Assembly (NCBI GenBank): GCA_020634115.1
Contig: JACKCH010000025.1
Location: forward strand, 1-57,244
Direction: 5' to 3'
From: Anaerolineaceae bacterium
Lineage (GTDB): Bacteria > Chloroflexota > Anaerolineae > Aggregatilineales > Phototrophicaceae
DNA length: 57,244 bases
Below are positions 7,972 to 15,976 of this stretch, in pieces (position 1 is the first letter of the stretch; each line of letters opens with the position of its first letter). Below the pieces are notes generated by a model. The model worked only from the letters and a program-made list of their open reading frames with translations. It searched no databases and was not told the DNA's origin. The translations under genes and the position numbers were made by a program.

Positions 7972-8574
7972 ATGAGTAACGCTGTACCCGAACCTGTCAC
8001 GAAACTGATCGAAGCCTTTTCGCGGCTGCCCGGCATCGGGCCGAAGTCCGCCTCCCGCCTGACGTATTTCCTGCTCCGCGCTCCTGACCAGGTTTCGCAG
8101 GCGCTGACGGACGCGCTGCACGACCTGAAAACTCAGACGCAGTTCTGCTCAGTGTGTTTTAATATCACGGTGGATAATCCCTGCCCGATTTGTGGGGATA
8201 GCAAACGCAACCAGCGGATGGTCGCGGTGGTGGAAGAACCGCTGGACGTGCTGGCACTGGAACGCACCGGCAGCTATGACGGCGTGTACCATGTGCTGCA
8301 TGGCGTCATCTCCCCGGTGAATGGCATCGGCCCGGATGACCTGCGGATTAAGGAACTCAAGACACGGGTCGAGAATGGCAACATCCTGGAAGTCATTATC
8401 GCCACCAACCCCGGCCTGGAAGGGGACGCGACGGCCATGTTTATCCAGCGGGAACTCGCCCCCAGAGGCGTGAAGGTCACGCGATTGGCACGCGGCCTGC
8501 CGATGGGCGGCGACCTGGAATATGTCGACTCGGTGACGCTGACCCGCGCTCTGCAAGGCCGGAACGAGGTTTAA
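7972..8574 (+). CDS. recR: Recombination mediator RecR
   Basis: RecR loads or guides RecA at single-strand gaps in the RecFOR pathway. The 200-aa length is standard. Visible parts: N-terminal helix-hairpin-helix (LPGIGPKSASRL, 19-30), a four-cysteine zinc site (C59, C62, C71, C74) and a Toprim domain (VVEEPLDVLALERTGSYDG onward) ending LPMGGDLEYVDSVTL. recR often follows dnaX and ybaB; here it stands alone with its own promoter and the next gene is on the other strand. Unambiguous. Confidence 0.97.
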   Translation: MSNAVPEPVTKLIEAFSRLPGIGPKSASRLTYFLLRAPDQVSQALTDALHDLKTQTQFCSVCFNITVDNPCPICGDSKRNQRMVAVVEEPLDVLALERTGSYDGVYHVLHGVISPVNGIGPDDLRIKELKTRVENGNILEVIIATNPGLEGDATAMFIQRELAPRGVKVTRLARGLPMGGDLEYVDSVTLTRALQGRNEV

Positions 8575-8640
8575 GCCAATCTTCGCATATCCAACCGGGG
8601 CGCACGCCATCCGCCCTACAAATTTGTATTAGGGTGATTC

Positions 8641-8697
8641 TGTAGGGGCGACCCGATGTGGTTGCCCTTTGGGAGCGCACACTGGCGCTCCCCTACA
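8641..8697. repeat. Dispersed GTAGGGGC palindrome, copy 1
   Basis: A 57-base element bounded by TGTAGGGG and CCCCTACA, enclosing a second hairpin GGGAGCG/CGCTCCC (8671-8692). It sits between recR and the convergent esterase gene and may serve as a bidirectional terminator. It belongs to the family also seen near 13.8, 33.7, 36.0, 37.4, 40.6, 47.1 and 53.8 kb. Confidence 0.7.
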
Positions 8698-8731
8698 TTA
8701 CCTCATCACACCAAGGCACAAGCATCACCCT

Positions 8732-9733
8732 CTACGGGCTGGGTTCCAGGCAGCTTGGCAGTTCAGCGGCGTTCAGCGGCCAGTCTTTCGCGTAAAACGC
8801 CATGTATTCCGCCACATGCGCCGACCAGTAGGTTTCGTCGTGTTCACCCACCGGATGAATGGCATAGGTATGCGGAATCCCGCGTGAACTCAGGCGACTG
8901 GAAAACAACTGCAAGTTGATTCCGGCGAAGTCATTCGCGCCATTATCCAGGTACATGCGTAACCCCGATTCGGCCAGGAAGGGCGAATTCAGCGCGAGTT
9001 CCAGCGGGTTGTTGGCGGGTGGTACCAGGTTCGTGTCATCGGTGAAGGACGCGCTGTGGCCGCCCACCGCCCCGAAGATGTCCGGGTGGCGCAGCGCCAG
9101 ACTGTATGCCCAGAAGCCGCCCCGCGAAATTCCCCCAATCTCCCGGTATTCCCGGTCATTCCAGGTGCAGAAGTCCCGCTCAATGGTTGGGATGAGTTCA
9201 TCCAGGATGACGGATTCATATGAAGGTTCGGGCGGGAAAGTGTTGTCGTTGCCAATGCTCCCCATATACGGCATGACGACAATCATCGGCGCGAGTACCC
9301 CCAGGCGGAATCCCTGATCCAACGCCTCAGCCATGCCGATGTCTACCCACTGGGTTTGGGTATAACTCGACCCATGCAGCAGAATCACATAGGGGTAACG
9401 TTTTTCGCTCTTGAAGTAGCAGGGCGGCACGTACACCTGGTAGCGCAGATTCTCGCGGGCGATGTCGCTGCGGAATTCCGGGAAGGGGATGATCTGCCCG
9501 TTGGGTTCGTCACATGGGAAGGGCGTCGCGGACGGCGTGACGATCTGGGTGGGCGTTGGGATGGGCGTCTGGGTCGCCAGCGGCGTCGCGGTGGGGAGCG
9601 GCGTCGCGCTCGGCACGGGCGTCACGATGATGACCTGGGCGGTGGGCTGCGGCGCGAGCGGGTCACAGCCTAACAGGATAAACCAGATTGGCAGTAAAAA
9701 GGACAAAAGTGTCAGTCGTTTTTTAGGTTGCAT
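8732..9733 (-). CDS. Lipoprotein esterase, esterase-D-like alpha/beta hydrolase
   Basis: A 333-aa exported lipoprotein. The signal peptide ends in ILLGC, making C23 the lipidated residue. A Pro/Thr-rich spacer (about 30-75) tethers the catalytic domain to the membrane. The alpha/beta-hydrolase domain shows PYVILLHGSSYTQTQW (oxyanion region), the nucleophile elbow EIGGISRGG with the serine in GISRG, and a late histidine in PVGEHDETYW. This matches the putative esterase family (Esterase D/Fes/antigen 85 type). Substrate unknown. It diverges from the HAD gene across about 100 bases. The N-terminal ATG fits the signal peptide. Confidence 0.85.
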   Translation of the reverse strand: MQPKKRLTLLSFLLPIWFILLGCDPLAPQPTAQVIIVTPVPSATPLPTATPLATQTPIPTPTQIVTPSATPFPCDEPNGQIIPFPEFRSDIARENLRYQVYVPPCYFKSEKRYPYVILLHGSSYTQTQWVDIGMAEALDQGFRLGVLAPMIVVMPYMGSIGNDNTFPPEPSYESVILDELIPTIERDFCTWNDREYREIGGISRGGFWAYSLALRHPDIFGAVGGHSASFTDDTNLVPPANNPLELALNSPFLAESGLRMYLDNGANDFAGINLQLFSSRLSSRGIPHTYAIHPVGEHDETYWSAHVAEYMAFYAKDWPLNAAELPSCLEPSP

Positions 9734-9832
9734 AGTGTAGGATAGGTGTTGGTTGGTCGGGAGTACCGCAGAATCGCTGTGTGTCCCGCGCCACCACTCA
9801 TAGACCGTTCAGATAACCCACAGCATAACACT

Positions 9833-10486
9833 ATGTCGCTTGAAATTCACGCCTTGATCTTTGACCTGGATGGCGTTATTGCCGATACCAACGCCCTCCA
9901 CTATCAATCCTGGGCCCAGCTTGCCCAGGAAGAGCAGATTCCGTTCGGGCCGTCCCAGCATGACCGGATGCTGGGTCTGCCGCGTCACAAGTGCCTGGAA
10001 ATCTTCCTGGATGGCCGCTCCTTGAGCGAGGCTGGTCAGATGGATTGGATGGCACGGAAGAATCGTTATTTCCTCGAACAACTGGCCGCCTTCACCGCGC
10101 AGGATCGCGCCCCCGGCGTGGCCGAACTGATTCGCGAAGCCCGTGCCGCCGGGCTGAAAGTTGCGCTGGGGTCATCCAGCCAGAACGCCAGACTCGTGTT
10201 GACCCAGTTGGCGCTGATTGATGAGTTCGATGTGATTGGCGACGGCCTGACGGTGAAAAACACCAAGCCCGCCCCGGATATTTTCCTGTGGGCCGCCGGG
10301 CAGTTGGGCGCGTCCCCGGCACATACGGTAGTTTTTGAGGATTCAGAGGCCGGAGTCGCGGCGGGGCGTAGCGGTGGCTTCTGGGTGGTGGGCATTGGCG
10401 ATGCGTTGGTGCAGGCAGCGCATCTGGTCGTCCCCACGCTGGCCGAGGTGACTCTCCCGGTGCTGGCAGCGGGGTTGGGGGGATAA
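9833..10486 (+). CDS. HAD hydrolase, beta-phosphoglucomutase-like
   Basis: A 217-aa HAD-superfamily phosphatase/phosphomutase. Motif I is FDLDGVIADTN (nucleophile and acid/base aspartates). The cap carries MLGLPRHKCLEIFL, similar to the substrate loop of beta-phosphoglucomutase. Motif II is ALGSSSQN, motif III has the lysine in KNTKPAPDIF, and motif IV is VVFEDSEAGVAAG. The start ATG at 9833 is chosen because the domain starts a few residues later; an in-frame GTG 87 bases upstream would add unrelated residues. No maltose or trehalose phosphorylase gene is nearby, so the exact sugar phosphate is unknown. Confidence 0.85.
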   Translation: MSLEIHALIFDLDGVIADTNALHYQSWAQLAQEEQIPFGPSQHDRMLGLPRHKCLEIFLDGRSLSEAGQMDWMARKNRYFLEQLAAFTAQDRAPGVAELIREARAAGLKVALGSSSQNARLVLTQLALIDEFDVIGDGLTVKNTKPAPDIFLWAAGQLGASPAHTVVFEDSEAGVAAGRSGGFWVVGIGDALVQAAHLVVPTLAEVTLPVLAAGLGG

Positions 10487-10510
10487 CTCACAACATAAAA
10501 GGACACTCGA

Positions 10511-11375
10511 TCAAGTGATCGATTGCTCTTCCAGGGGTGTGTATGCCGACACCTGACCGGTTATCTGTTCCTGCAATAATTCAACCAGTACAGGGGCGTT
10601 GGATAAACCCAATATCGGGAGTTTACCCAAACGCCGGTTATCGGAACTGAACAGAATCAGGTATATTTGTCCCTCTATATTGAGGATGTCAAAGTCTGTG
10701 TCGTTCCATGCATATCGCTTGTGTTTGAACTGCACTCCACGTTGATCTACCCGCACCTTGCCAAATGCCAGTGTCTCACTCCGCTCAAACGCTTGCTTAA
10801 ATCGGGAGAAATGCGCGGCGAGATAGTGATCTATGCTGGTGTCCCCTTGATATTCAAAGGGACATAACGACTATCCAGCGTCACGGCCTTCTTCTCTCCC
10901 TGATAAAAGACAACTTCGATTCGTTCCGATATAAAACCAGGCAGTGTTCCATGTGATTTTTACATCGCTGAAGTCAGCCCAATTCCAGTGCATTTCGCCG
11001 GAACGGGTGATACAGCGCAGCCCGTCACCCGAGACCACCATTCGTGGATTTTCCAGCAGTAGCTTGCTTTCACGCCAGAGCACAATGAGCGAAATAACGG
11101 GGATAATCAGCGCAAACAGCATGGATAAAAACCGCCCAGGTTAATCAGATTGAACTGGAATGCGGTAATGATCCGGGGAAAAATTACAAATAATCCAACG
11201 CCTATGCCGATGACAGCGATAGCGACTTGCAAGACCGACCCTAACTTGAACAAGCGGGATTCGGATACTTCGCCAACACGGGGCAGTGCTGTTTTTTTCG
11301 GGATTTACCGACCAGATGGAGCAGCAATAACGCAGTCAACAGGTTATTGACCTGAATCTGGCTGATGAAAGTCAT
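10511..11375 (-). pseudogene. Frameshifted small membrane protein gene (copy 2)
   Basis: Conceptual translation stays open across this stretch only if four single-base frameshifts are repaired. Pieces in order: ATG at 11375 giving MTFISQIQVNNLLTALLLLH; shift at a T7 run (11292-11298); TALPRVGEVSESRLFKLGSV plus a membrane helix; shift near an A5 run (about 11127); MLFALIIPVISLIVLWRESK to ITWNTAWFYI; shift near 10930; ERIEVVFYQGEKKAVTLDS; shift near 10857; FEYQGDTSIDHYLAAHFSRF to the TGA at 10511. The repaired protein would have two membrane helices and a PH-like beta domain. The ATG overlaps the end of the upstream broken gene. True decay or sequencing error cannot be told apart from this sequence alone, but flanking genes are intact. 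Confidence 0.7.
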
Positions 11376-11989
11376 CTGTATGCTCAATGAGCATACGGAA
11401 TGTCTCCATGCTGAAATAAGCTTCCCGGATTTTAGCCCAGGGAATAAACGTGGTTTCCCACTCTAGCCCCTGATAGCTTATGCTCAACTTGCCTTCGCGC
11501 AGGGTCTCCCTTTTTCAGCAACTGTTCATAATTTCCCGCTTTAACCAGTGCGTTACCTATGTTATAGGTCAGGGTATCGCGCTTCAGGAAACGGCTATCA
11601 ATCAACAGTACACGTTGGTCGTTGACGCGCAATTCGTAGCGTGGCTTGCGCTCCGAATCGAGAGGGCAAAACACGAATATCCTGTATCGTATCCCATGCC
11701 CAGAAGTGGCTGCGGCGGCGGTCTGAATAGTGTACGCCCTCTTCATAGAGCCTCACCGCCGGGCGCAGCCATAAACGGTATGCGGCTGGAGCCAGAATCG
11801 GATTGAGTACGAAAAACGGAACTGCGAGTAGCGTGATGTAAAGAATGGATATTCCCTGGGTGACCAGAAAGCCAGACCCCAGAAAAACAAAATAATTATG
11901 GTGATGACCTTCTGGCGGTCTGGTTCCTGATCGTGGTAATGTGAACTGATGCGCTTCCGTGAGTCACGTGGTCTTCCTGTGTCAGAATA
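11344..11989 (-). pseudogene. Frameshifted YcxB-like membrane protein gene (copy 1)
   Basis: Three frameshifts are needed to read through. Pieces: ITIIILFFWGLAFW; shift at a G4 run near 11878; GISILYITLLAVPFFVLNPI then YRLWLRPAVRLYEEGVHYSD; shift near 11660; ERKPRYELRVNDQRVLLIDS; shift near 11506-11516 (T5 run); REGKLSISYQGLEWETTFIP then SMETFRMLIEHTDDFHQ and TAA at 11344. Two hydrophobic segments followed by a PH-like beta domain resemble the YcxB-type arrangement; this is a shape match. The 5' end is uncertain: no ATG or convincing ribosome site is visible in the open frame. Confidence 0.65.
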
Positions 11990-12020
11990 TTAAGAAGAAA
12001 AATCAGACTGTCTGATTTGA

Positions 12021-12560
12021 TTAACTACCGTTCGGGCTGACGGAATGCCGTTCAATATAGACGGTGGCCTCACCCGCGACGGAGTAATCCACCATCACAA
12101 GGAATTCGGTGGTGGAGTTTGTCTCGTTAGTCTGGCGGCAACTTAGGCCATCAAATTGTGTGGCGGAGAAGGGTTGCCACCACCATTCAATCGCGGAATC
12201 CGTGTAGAAGTCGGGCATATATCCATCTGTGCGTGGTTCGCTGATACAGCGGTTAATTCTCGCTTTGACTGACCCCAGAGTCGGTTCAAGATCATGAATT
12301 GCAACCGTAAATTTAGCCCGCGTGATATGTTCGTTTCCACCGCCGTCATACCAACCGAAGTTTCGCGCATTATCTGGCAGTCTGATCGTGAATCCAATCT
12401 CAATTCGTTCCGGCAAAGAATAGTTAGCGGACATGAGCAAGAGTATCCCAAACATGCCGATGAAGAGGATAAGAAATTGAATAATACTGGCCGCGTGTGA
12501 ACTACTACGATGCGGGATGAATAATTGTTGTAGGGAGAGTGGCTTTTGAATAGTCTGCAT
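12021..12560 (-). CDS. Single-pass membrane protein of unknown family
   Basis: A 179-aa protein starting MQTIQKPLSLQQLF; this ATG has AGGGGA just upstream, unlike in-frame starts at 12578 and 12587. One membrane helix (SIIQFLILFIGMFGILLLM) is followed by an extracytoplasmic domain with several cysteines (RCISEP, LSCRQT) and beta-rich segments ending VDYSVAGEATVYIERHSVS. A TATAAT at 12595-12590 (minus) is a plausible -10. It heads a run of three small membrane genes; the two downstream are frameshifted. No homologous family recognised. Confidence 0.65.
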   Translation of the reverse strand: MQTIQKPLSLQQLFIPHRSSSHAASIIQFLILFIGMFGILLLMSANYSLPERIEIGFTIRLPDNARNFGWYDGGGNEHITRAKFTVAIHDLEPTLGSVKARINRCISEPRTDGYMPDFYTDSAIEWWWQPFSATQFDGLSCRQTNETNSTTEFLVMVDYSVAGEATVYIERHSVSPNGS

Positions 12561-12779
12561 AGAATCCCCTAAACTCATTGCTACCAAAGATTATATCGCA
12601 AAAATGATCGATAAAGATACTGCTGAAATGGGAAAACAGGCAAGCTAGATCCTTATCCTCAAATGTGCCATTATCTACCTTTCTCCGATTCCCCGATGGA
12701 CTCATTCGCCTCTTGATTTCCCGCCGTTGGGCTACGAAGATACACAACATGAGACGCAGTAGGCGAAAAGGTGGGCGAT

Positions 12780-13373
12780 ATGAAAATCGGCGTGCTGGCG
12801 CTGCAAGGCGCATTCATCGAACATGAGAAAATTCTGCGTGACCTGGGCGTGACGCCGGTTGAAGTCCGGCTGCCGGAACACCTGGCTGACCTCGACGGCC
12901 TGATTATTCCCGGTGGCGAAAGCACCACCATCGGCAAGCTGGCGGTGGAATTCGGCCTGATGGAGCCGCTGCGCCGGTTCGCCGCTGAACGGCCTACCTG
13001 GGGGACGTGCGCCGGGCTGATCTTCCTGGCAAAAAACATTGGCATAGACCGCCAGCCGATCCTCGGCGTGATGGACATCACCGTCAATCGCAACGCTTTC
13101 GGGCGACAGGTAGACAGCTTCGCAACTGATCTACGGATTCGCATGATGGGCGAAGTGCCGTTCCCCGCCGTGTTCATCCGCGCCCCGGTCATCACCGCCG
13201 TCGCGCCGGGCGTCGAGGTGCTGGCGGAGCTGCCCGATGGCCGTATCGTCGCCGCCCAACAGGGGCATCTGCTGGCAACCGCCTTTCACCCGGAACTGAC
13301 CGGCGATTCGCGATTCCACCGCTATTTTGTTGAGATGATTAAAAATGAGGAAAATTTACGCACTACTGGCTAA
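12780..13373 (+). CDS. pdxT: Pyridoxal 5'-phosphate synthase glutaminase subunit PdxT
   Basis: PdxT hydrolyses glutamine and passes ammonia to PdxS, which builds PLP. The 197-aa protein starts MKIGVLALQGAFIEHE as the family does; ATG 12780 is preceded by AAAGGTGG. The class-I glutaminase triad is visible: the cysteine in WGTCAGLIFL, and His-Glu in FHPELTGDSRFH. GGESTT binds the glutamine. pdxS normally sits directly upstream but is absent here, so it must lie elsewhere. The upstream 200 bases carry no gene. Confidence 0.95.
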   Translation: MKIGVLALQGAFIEHEKILRDLGVTPVEVRLPEHLADLDGLIIPGGESTTIGKLAVEFGLMEPLRRFAAERPTWGTCAGLIFLAKNIGIDRQPILGVMDITVNRNAFGRQVDSFATDLRIRMMGEVPFPAVFIRAPVITAVAPGVEVLAELPDGRIVAAQQGHLLATAFHPELTGDSRFHRYFVEMIKNEENLRTTG

Positions 13374-13464
13374 ATTTCCCGTTTATAATGGGGGGGAAGC
13401 TTGCTAAAATATCGCCCACTTAAATTCCGGTACACGCTAGGTTGCACTTTGGGGCAAAGGAACT

Positions 13465-13773
13465 ATGGTTGACGAATACCAGCTCAATGCCGACCCTTCC
13501 GATCAGGATGACTTTGAAGAGGCTGACGACATCGAAGCGGATATCGAATCCGATGACGTGGAAGTCACCTTTGAAGAGGATTTTGAAGAGGAAGACCTGG
13601 ATCTCGACGATGAAGTTGTCTTAGACCTCGATCTGGACGAGGTCGAGGAGTTCATTGACGACGACGGGTTCGATATCTCCGAGTTTGACGATGATGACGA
13701 GTTGGACTTATACGGGGATGACGATGACGATTATGACGACGAAGAGGACGATTACGATGATGACGACTATTAG
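13465..13773 (+). CDS. Extremely acidic 102-aa protein
   Basis: Nearly half the residues are Asp or Glu and there are almost no basic residues; the tail is a run of D, E and Y ending DDYDDDDY. AAAGG precedes the ATG by five bases and a TATAAT at 13384-13389 could be its -10. The composition resembles the disordered tail of the RNA polymerase delta subunit or DNA-mimic proteins, but the folded delta domain is absent, so neither can be claimed. The gene is followed by a GTAGGGGC hairpin. Probably intrinsically disordered. Confidence 0.7.
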   Translation: MVDEYQLNADPSDQDDFEEADDIEADIESDDVEVTFEEDFEEEDLDLDDEVVLDLDLDEVEEFIDDDGFDISEFDDDDELDLYGDDDDDYDDEEDDYDDDDY

Positions 13774-13811
13774 CTAGTCGTTTCACTCGTCCGTCAGTCT
13801 TTTCGACAGGT

Positions 13812-13832
13812 GTAGGGGCATCGCGCCCCTAC
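13812..13832. repeat. Dispersed GTAGGGGC palindrome, copy 2
   Basis: A perfect 8-bp stem GTAGGGGC/GCCCCTAC with loop ATCGC, 38 bases after the acidic protein gene. No T-tract follows, so a termination role is uncertain. Confidence 0.7.
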
Positions 13833-13960
13833 CCGCATCCTTGTTTCCCCGTATCAATCGCCACTTGTGGGGAGTGGTGCTGTGCTATTGACCCCCGTCC
13901 AATGAAAAACAAACCGATCTGGCGCTGCTGGAAAACCCTGTGTCAAAGAGGAGTGCAGGT

Positions 13961-14308
13961 GTGAAATCTCCAATTTTGTTCCTCATCAAAGGTTTTCACA
14001 CGCTGGTGTTTCTGTTTATGTCCGCTTGCATTCTGTATGTGCTGTATGCCGGGCTGACCCGCCGCTATGACATCTGGTTGGCGCTGGCAATCGGCGCGGT
14101 GCTGCTGGAAGTGGCGGTGTTCGTACTCAACCGGCTGCGCTGCCCGCTGACGGCGCTGGCACAACGTTACGGCGACACAACCGGCAATGACTTCATCGCG
14201 GACATTTTCCTGCCACCCTGGGCAGCACGCTTGATTCCGCCCGTCTGTGGTGGGCTGTTTGTGGTGAGTCTGGTGGTGCTGGCCGTCATGTGGTTGGTGG
14301 ATGGATGA
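13961..14308 (+). CDS. Small integral membrane protein
   Basis: A 115-aa protein starting at GTG 13961, chosen because AGAGGAG lies seven bases upstream; an in-frame GTG at 13940 has no such site. Four hydrophobic segments are visible: LVFLFMSACILYVLYAGL, LALAIGAVLLEVAVFVL, a weaker segment at PPWAARLIPPVC, and GLFVVSLVVLAVMWLV. A conserved-looking cytoplasmic or periplasmic loop reads RLRCPLTALAQRYGD. The CPLT loop recalls the DUF2784 type of membrane protein, but the match is weak. Convergent with the serine hydrolase gene. Confidence 0.7.
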   Translation: MKSPILFLIKGFHTLVFLFMSACILYVLYAGLTRRYDIWLALAIGAVLLEVAVFVLNRLRCPLTALAQRYGDTTGNDFIADIFLPPWAARLIPPVCGGLFVVSLVVLAVMWLVDG

Positions 14309-14341
14309 TAAAGACAGTAACATTGGTAGGTTGATCTTATT

Positions 14342-15811
14342 TTAGACGGGACGTGCCACCAGCAGCAGCGGTTTCAAGGATTCCAACGACACGTTGACCC
14401 GAATTTCAATCAGTAGCTCGTCTCCGATGAAATGACAAACCAGGGTGTGATAGAACGGTGTCTCATACAGCCGGATGACCATTGTAAATATATCTCCCGC
14501 TGTCCATGCCCCACTGGTTGTGATCGGCGTACGATCAAACAACAAGGGTTGCTTGAACAGGACAGTCGACTGACCTTGCTGCCACATGTTATGACCACAA
14601 GGGATTGTCTCATCACCCACTGTTGTCTCGATGGTGACTGTGTAACTCGATCCGGTGAAATCAAAGGCGATGGTTCTTATTCCAAGCTCGTTGCCATCTG
14701 TTATATAAGTTCGCCCGGAAATCTGTGACGCAATGGGCGATTCTGCCCGTCCTTGCACCGGAATCAGGTTTAGACCCAATAATTTCTTTGATAGGGCATC
14801 CTGGGCTACCGAGTCTTTAGGAAGGGGATCAGGCCCCATGGCTGGTAGCAGTATGTCCCAAATCAGGTTCAGCGGCTGTTGCATATCAAATATATCGATG
14901 CCACCTGTCATGGCAAGAATGGCATTTTGCTCCGGCATCACAATACAATACTGACCAAACACGCCGTCTCCTCGATAAGCACTGTGACGACAGCGCCAAA
15001 ACTGATAGCCGTAACCTTGCGACCAGTCGATTTGTGCGCCATCACTATTCGAAACCTGAAGCGAAGTCGCTTGCTCGACCCATGCTTGAGACAGAAGTTG
15101 TCTACCCTGCCACATTCCCTTTTGCAAGTAGAATTGACCGAACTTTGCGATGTCCTCCGTTTTGATGCTCAATCCAATGCCGCCAGCCGTGATACCTTGA
15201 GGTGATTCCTGCCAGACAGCGTCCTCAATACCGAGCGGTGCAAACAGACGTGGTTGCAGATAATCTACGAGCTTCATACCTGTCGTTTGCTGCACAATAG
15301 CGGACAGCATATACGTCGCCCCGGTGTTATAGACAAAGTGAGTTCCTGGCACGTGGAGAACAGGCACATCAAAGAAGCCTCTAATCCAGTTGTCATCCGG
15401 GCGCTCAACCATCGCCGACCAAGTATCCACAGCCTGTCCCGTGGACATCGTCAGCAGATGGCGTACACGCAGCGCCACCAGCAAATCATCACTCCCATTA
15501 GCAGGAATTTCCTCCGGGAAGAAGGACAGCACCGGATCATCAATTGAGAAATGGCCCTCGGCTATGGCAAGGCCCACTGCTGTTGATGTAAAACTCTTGC
15601 TGAGTGAAAAGATCAAATGGGGATGTTCATGACGGTATGGTGACCACCAACCTTCCGCAATAACTTGACCATGCCTCAGCAGCATGAAGCTGTGGATTTC
15701 GTGAATCTGACTCTCTACCGCTTCGACAAATTGAAGCACAGCCGAAGAAGTGACCCCCTGGCTTTCAGGCGTAGCGCGTTGTAATTCATGTCCCGTTGAG
15801 GCGGAGAGCAT
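14342..15811 (-). CDS. Serine hydrolase, class C beta-lactamase-like
   Basis: A 489-aa member of the beta-lactamase/transpeptidase-like serine hydrolases. The SxxK motif is SLSKSFTS with the catalytic serine about residue 69; the second motif is YNTGATY. A GGIGLSIKTEDIAKFGQFY segment is typical of the esterase-like branch. The last ~150 residues form an extra beta-rich domain. No signal peptide is present, so it probably acts in the cytoplasm, unlike true beta-lactamases; an esterase or amidase role is more likely than antibiotic resistance. GGAG lies eight bases upstream of the ATG. Confidence 0.85.
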   Translation of the reverse strand: MLSASTGHELQRATPESQGVTSSAVLQFVEAVESQIHEIHSFMLLRHGQVIAEGWWSPYRHEHPHLIFSLSKSFTSTAVGLAIAEGHFSIDDPVLSFFPEEIPANGSDDLLVALRVRHLLTMSTGQAVDTWSAMVERPDDNWIRGFFDVPVLHVPGTHFVYNTGATYMLSAIVQQTTGMKLVDYLQPRLFAPLGIEDAVWQESPQGITAGGIGLSIKTEDIAKFGQFYLQKGMWQGRQLLSQAWVEQATSLQVSNSDGAQIDWSQGYGYQFWRCRHSAYRGDGVFGQYCIVMPEQNAILAMTGGIDIFDMQQPLNLIWDILLPAMGPDPLPKDSVAQDALSKKLLGLNLIPVQGRAESPIASQISGRTYITDGNELGIRTIAFDFTGSSYTVTIETTVGDETIPCGHNMWQQGQSTVLFKQPLLFDRTPITTSGAWTAGDIFTMVIRLYETPFYHTLVCHFIGDELLIEIRVNVSLESLKPLLLVARPV

Positions 15812-15907
15812 CGCATAACTCCGTGTTCACTGAGCTGAGAGATGTGCAAGTATATCATCGGTATCCATGTAACTCAGTAGGGTTGGTTTGTGGCGAGGGT
15901 GAATGCT

Positions 15908-15930
15908 CCACCGGGACATAACCCCGGTGG
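15908..15930 (-). terminator. Hairpin downstream of the TPR gene
   Basis: CCACCGGG pairs perfectly with CCCGGTGG around a 7-base loop, 47 bases past the stop of the minus-strand TPR gene. No T-run follows on either strand, so termination is only a possibility. Confidence 0.4.
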
Positions 15931-15976
15931 CCTGTAATCGAAAATGGATGCCCCGCTGTGGCAGTTCAACAGGCGA

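Noticed and set aside
14342..15811. Beta-lactamase resistance gene
   Set aside because: No signal peptide, extra C-terminal domain and esterase-branch motifs make a resistance role unlikely.
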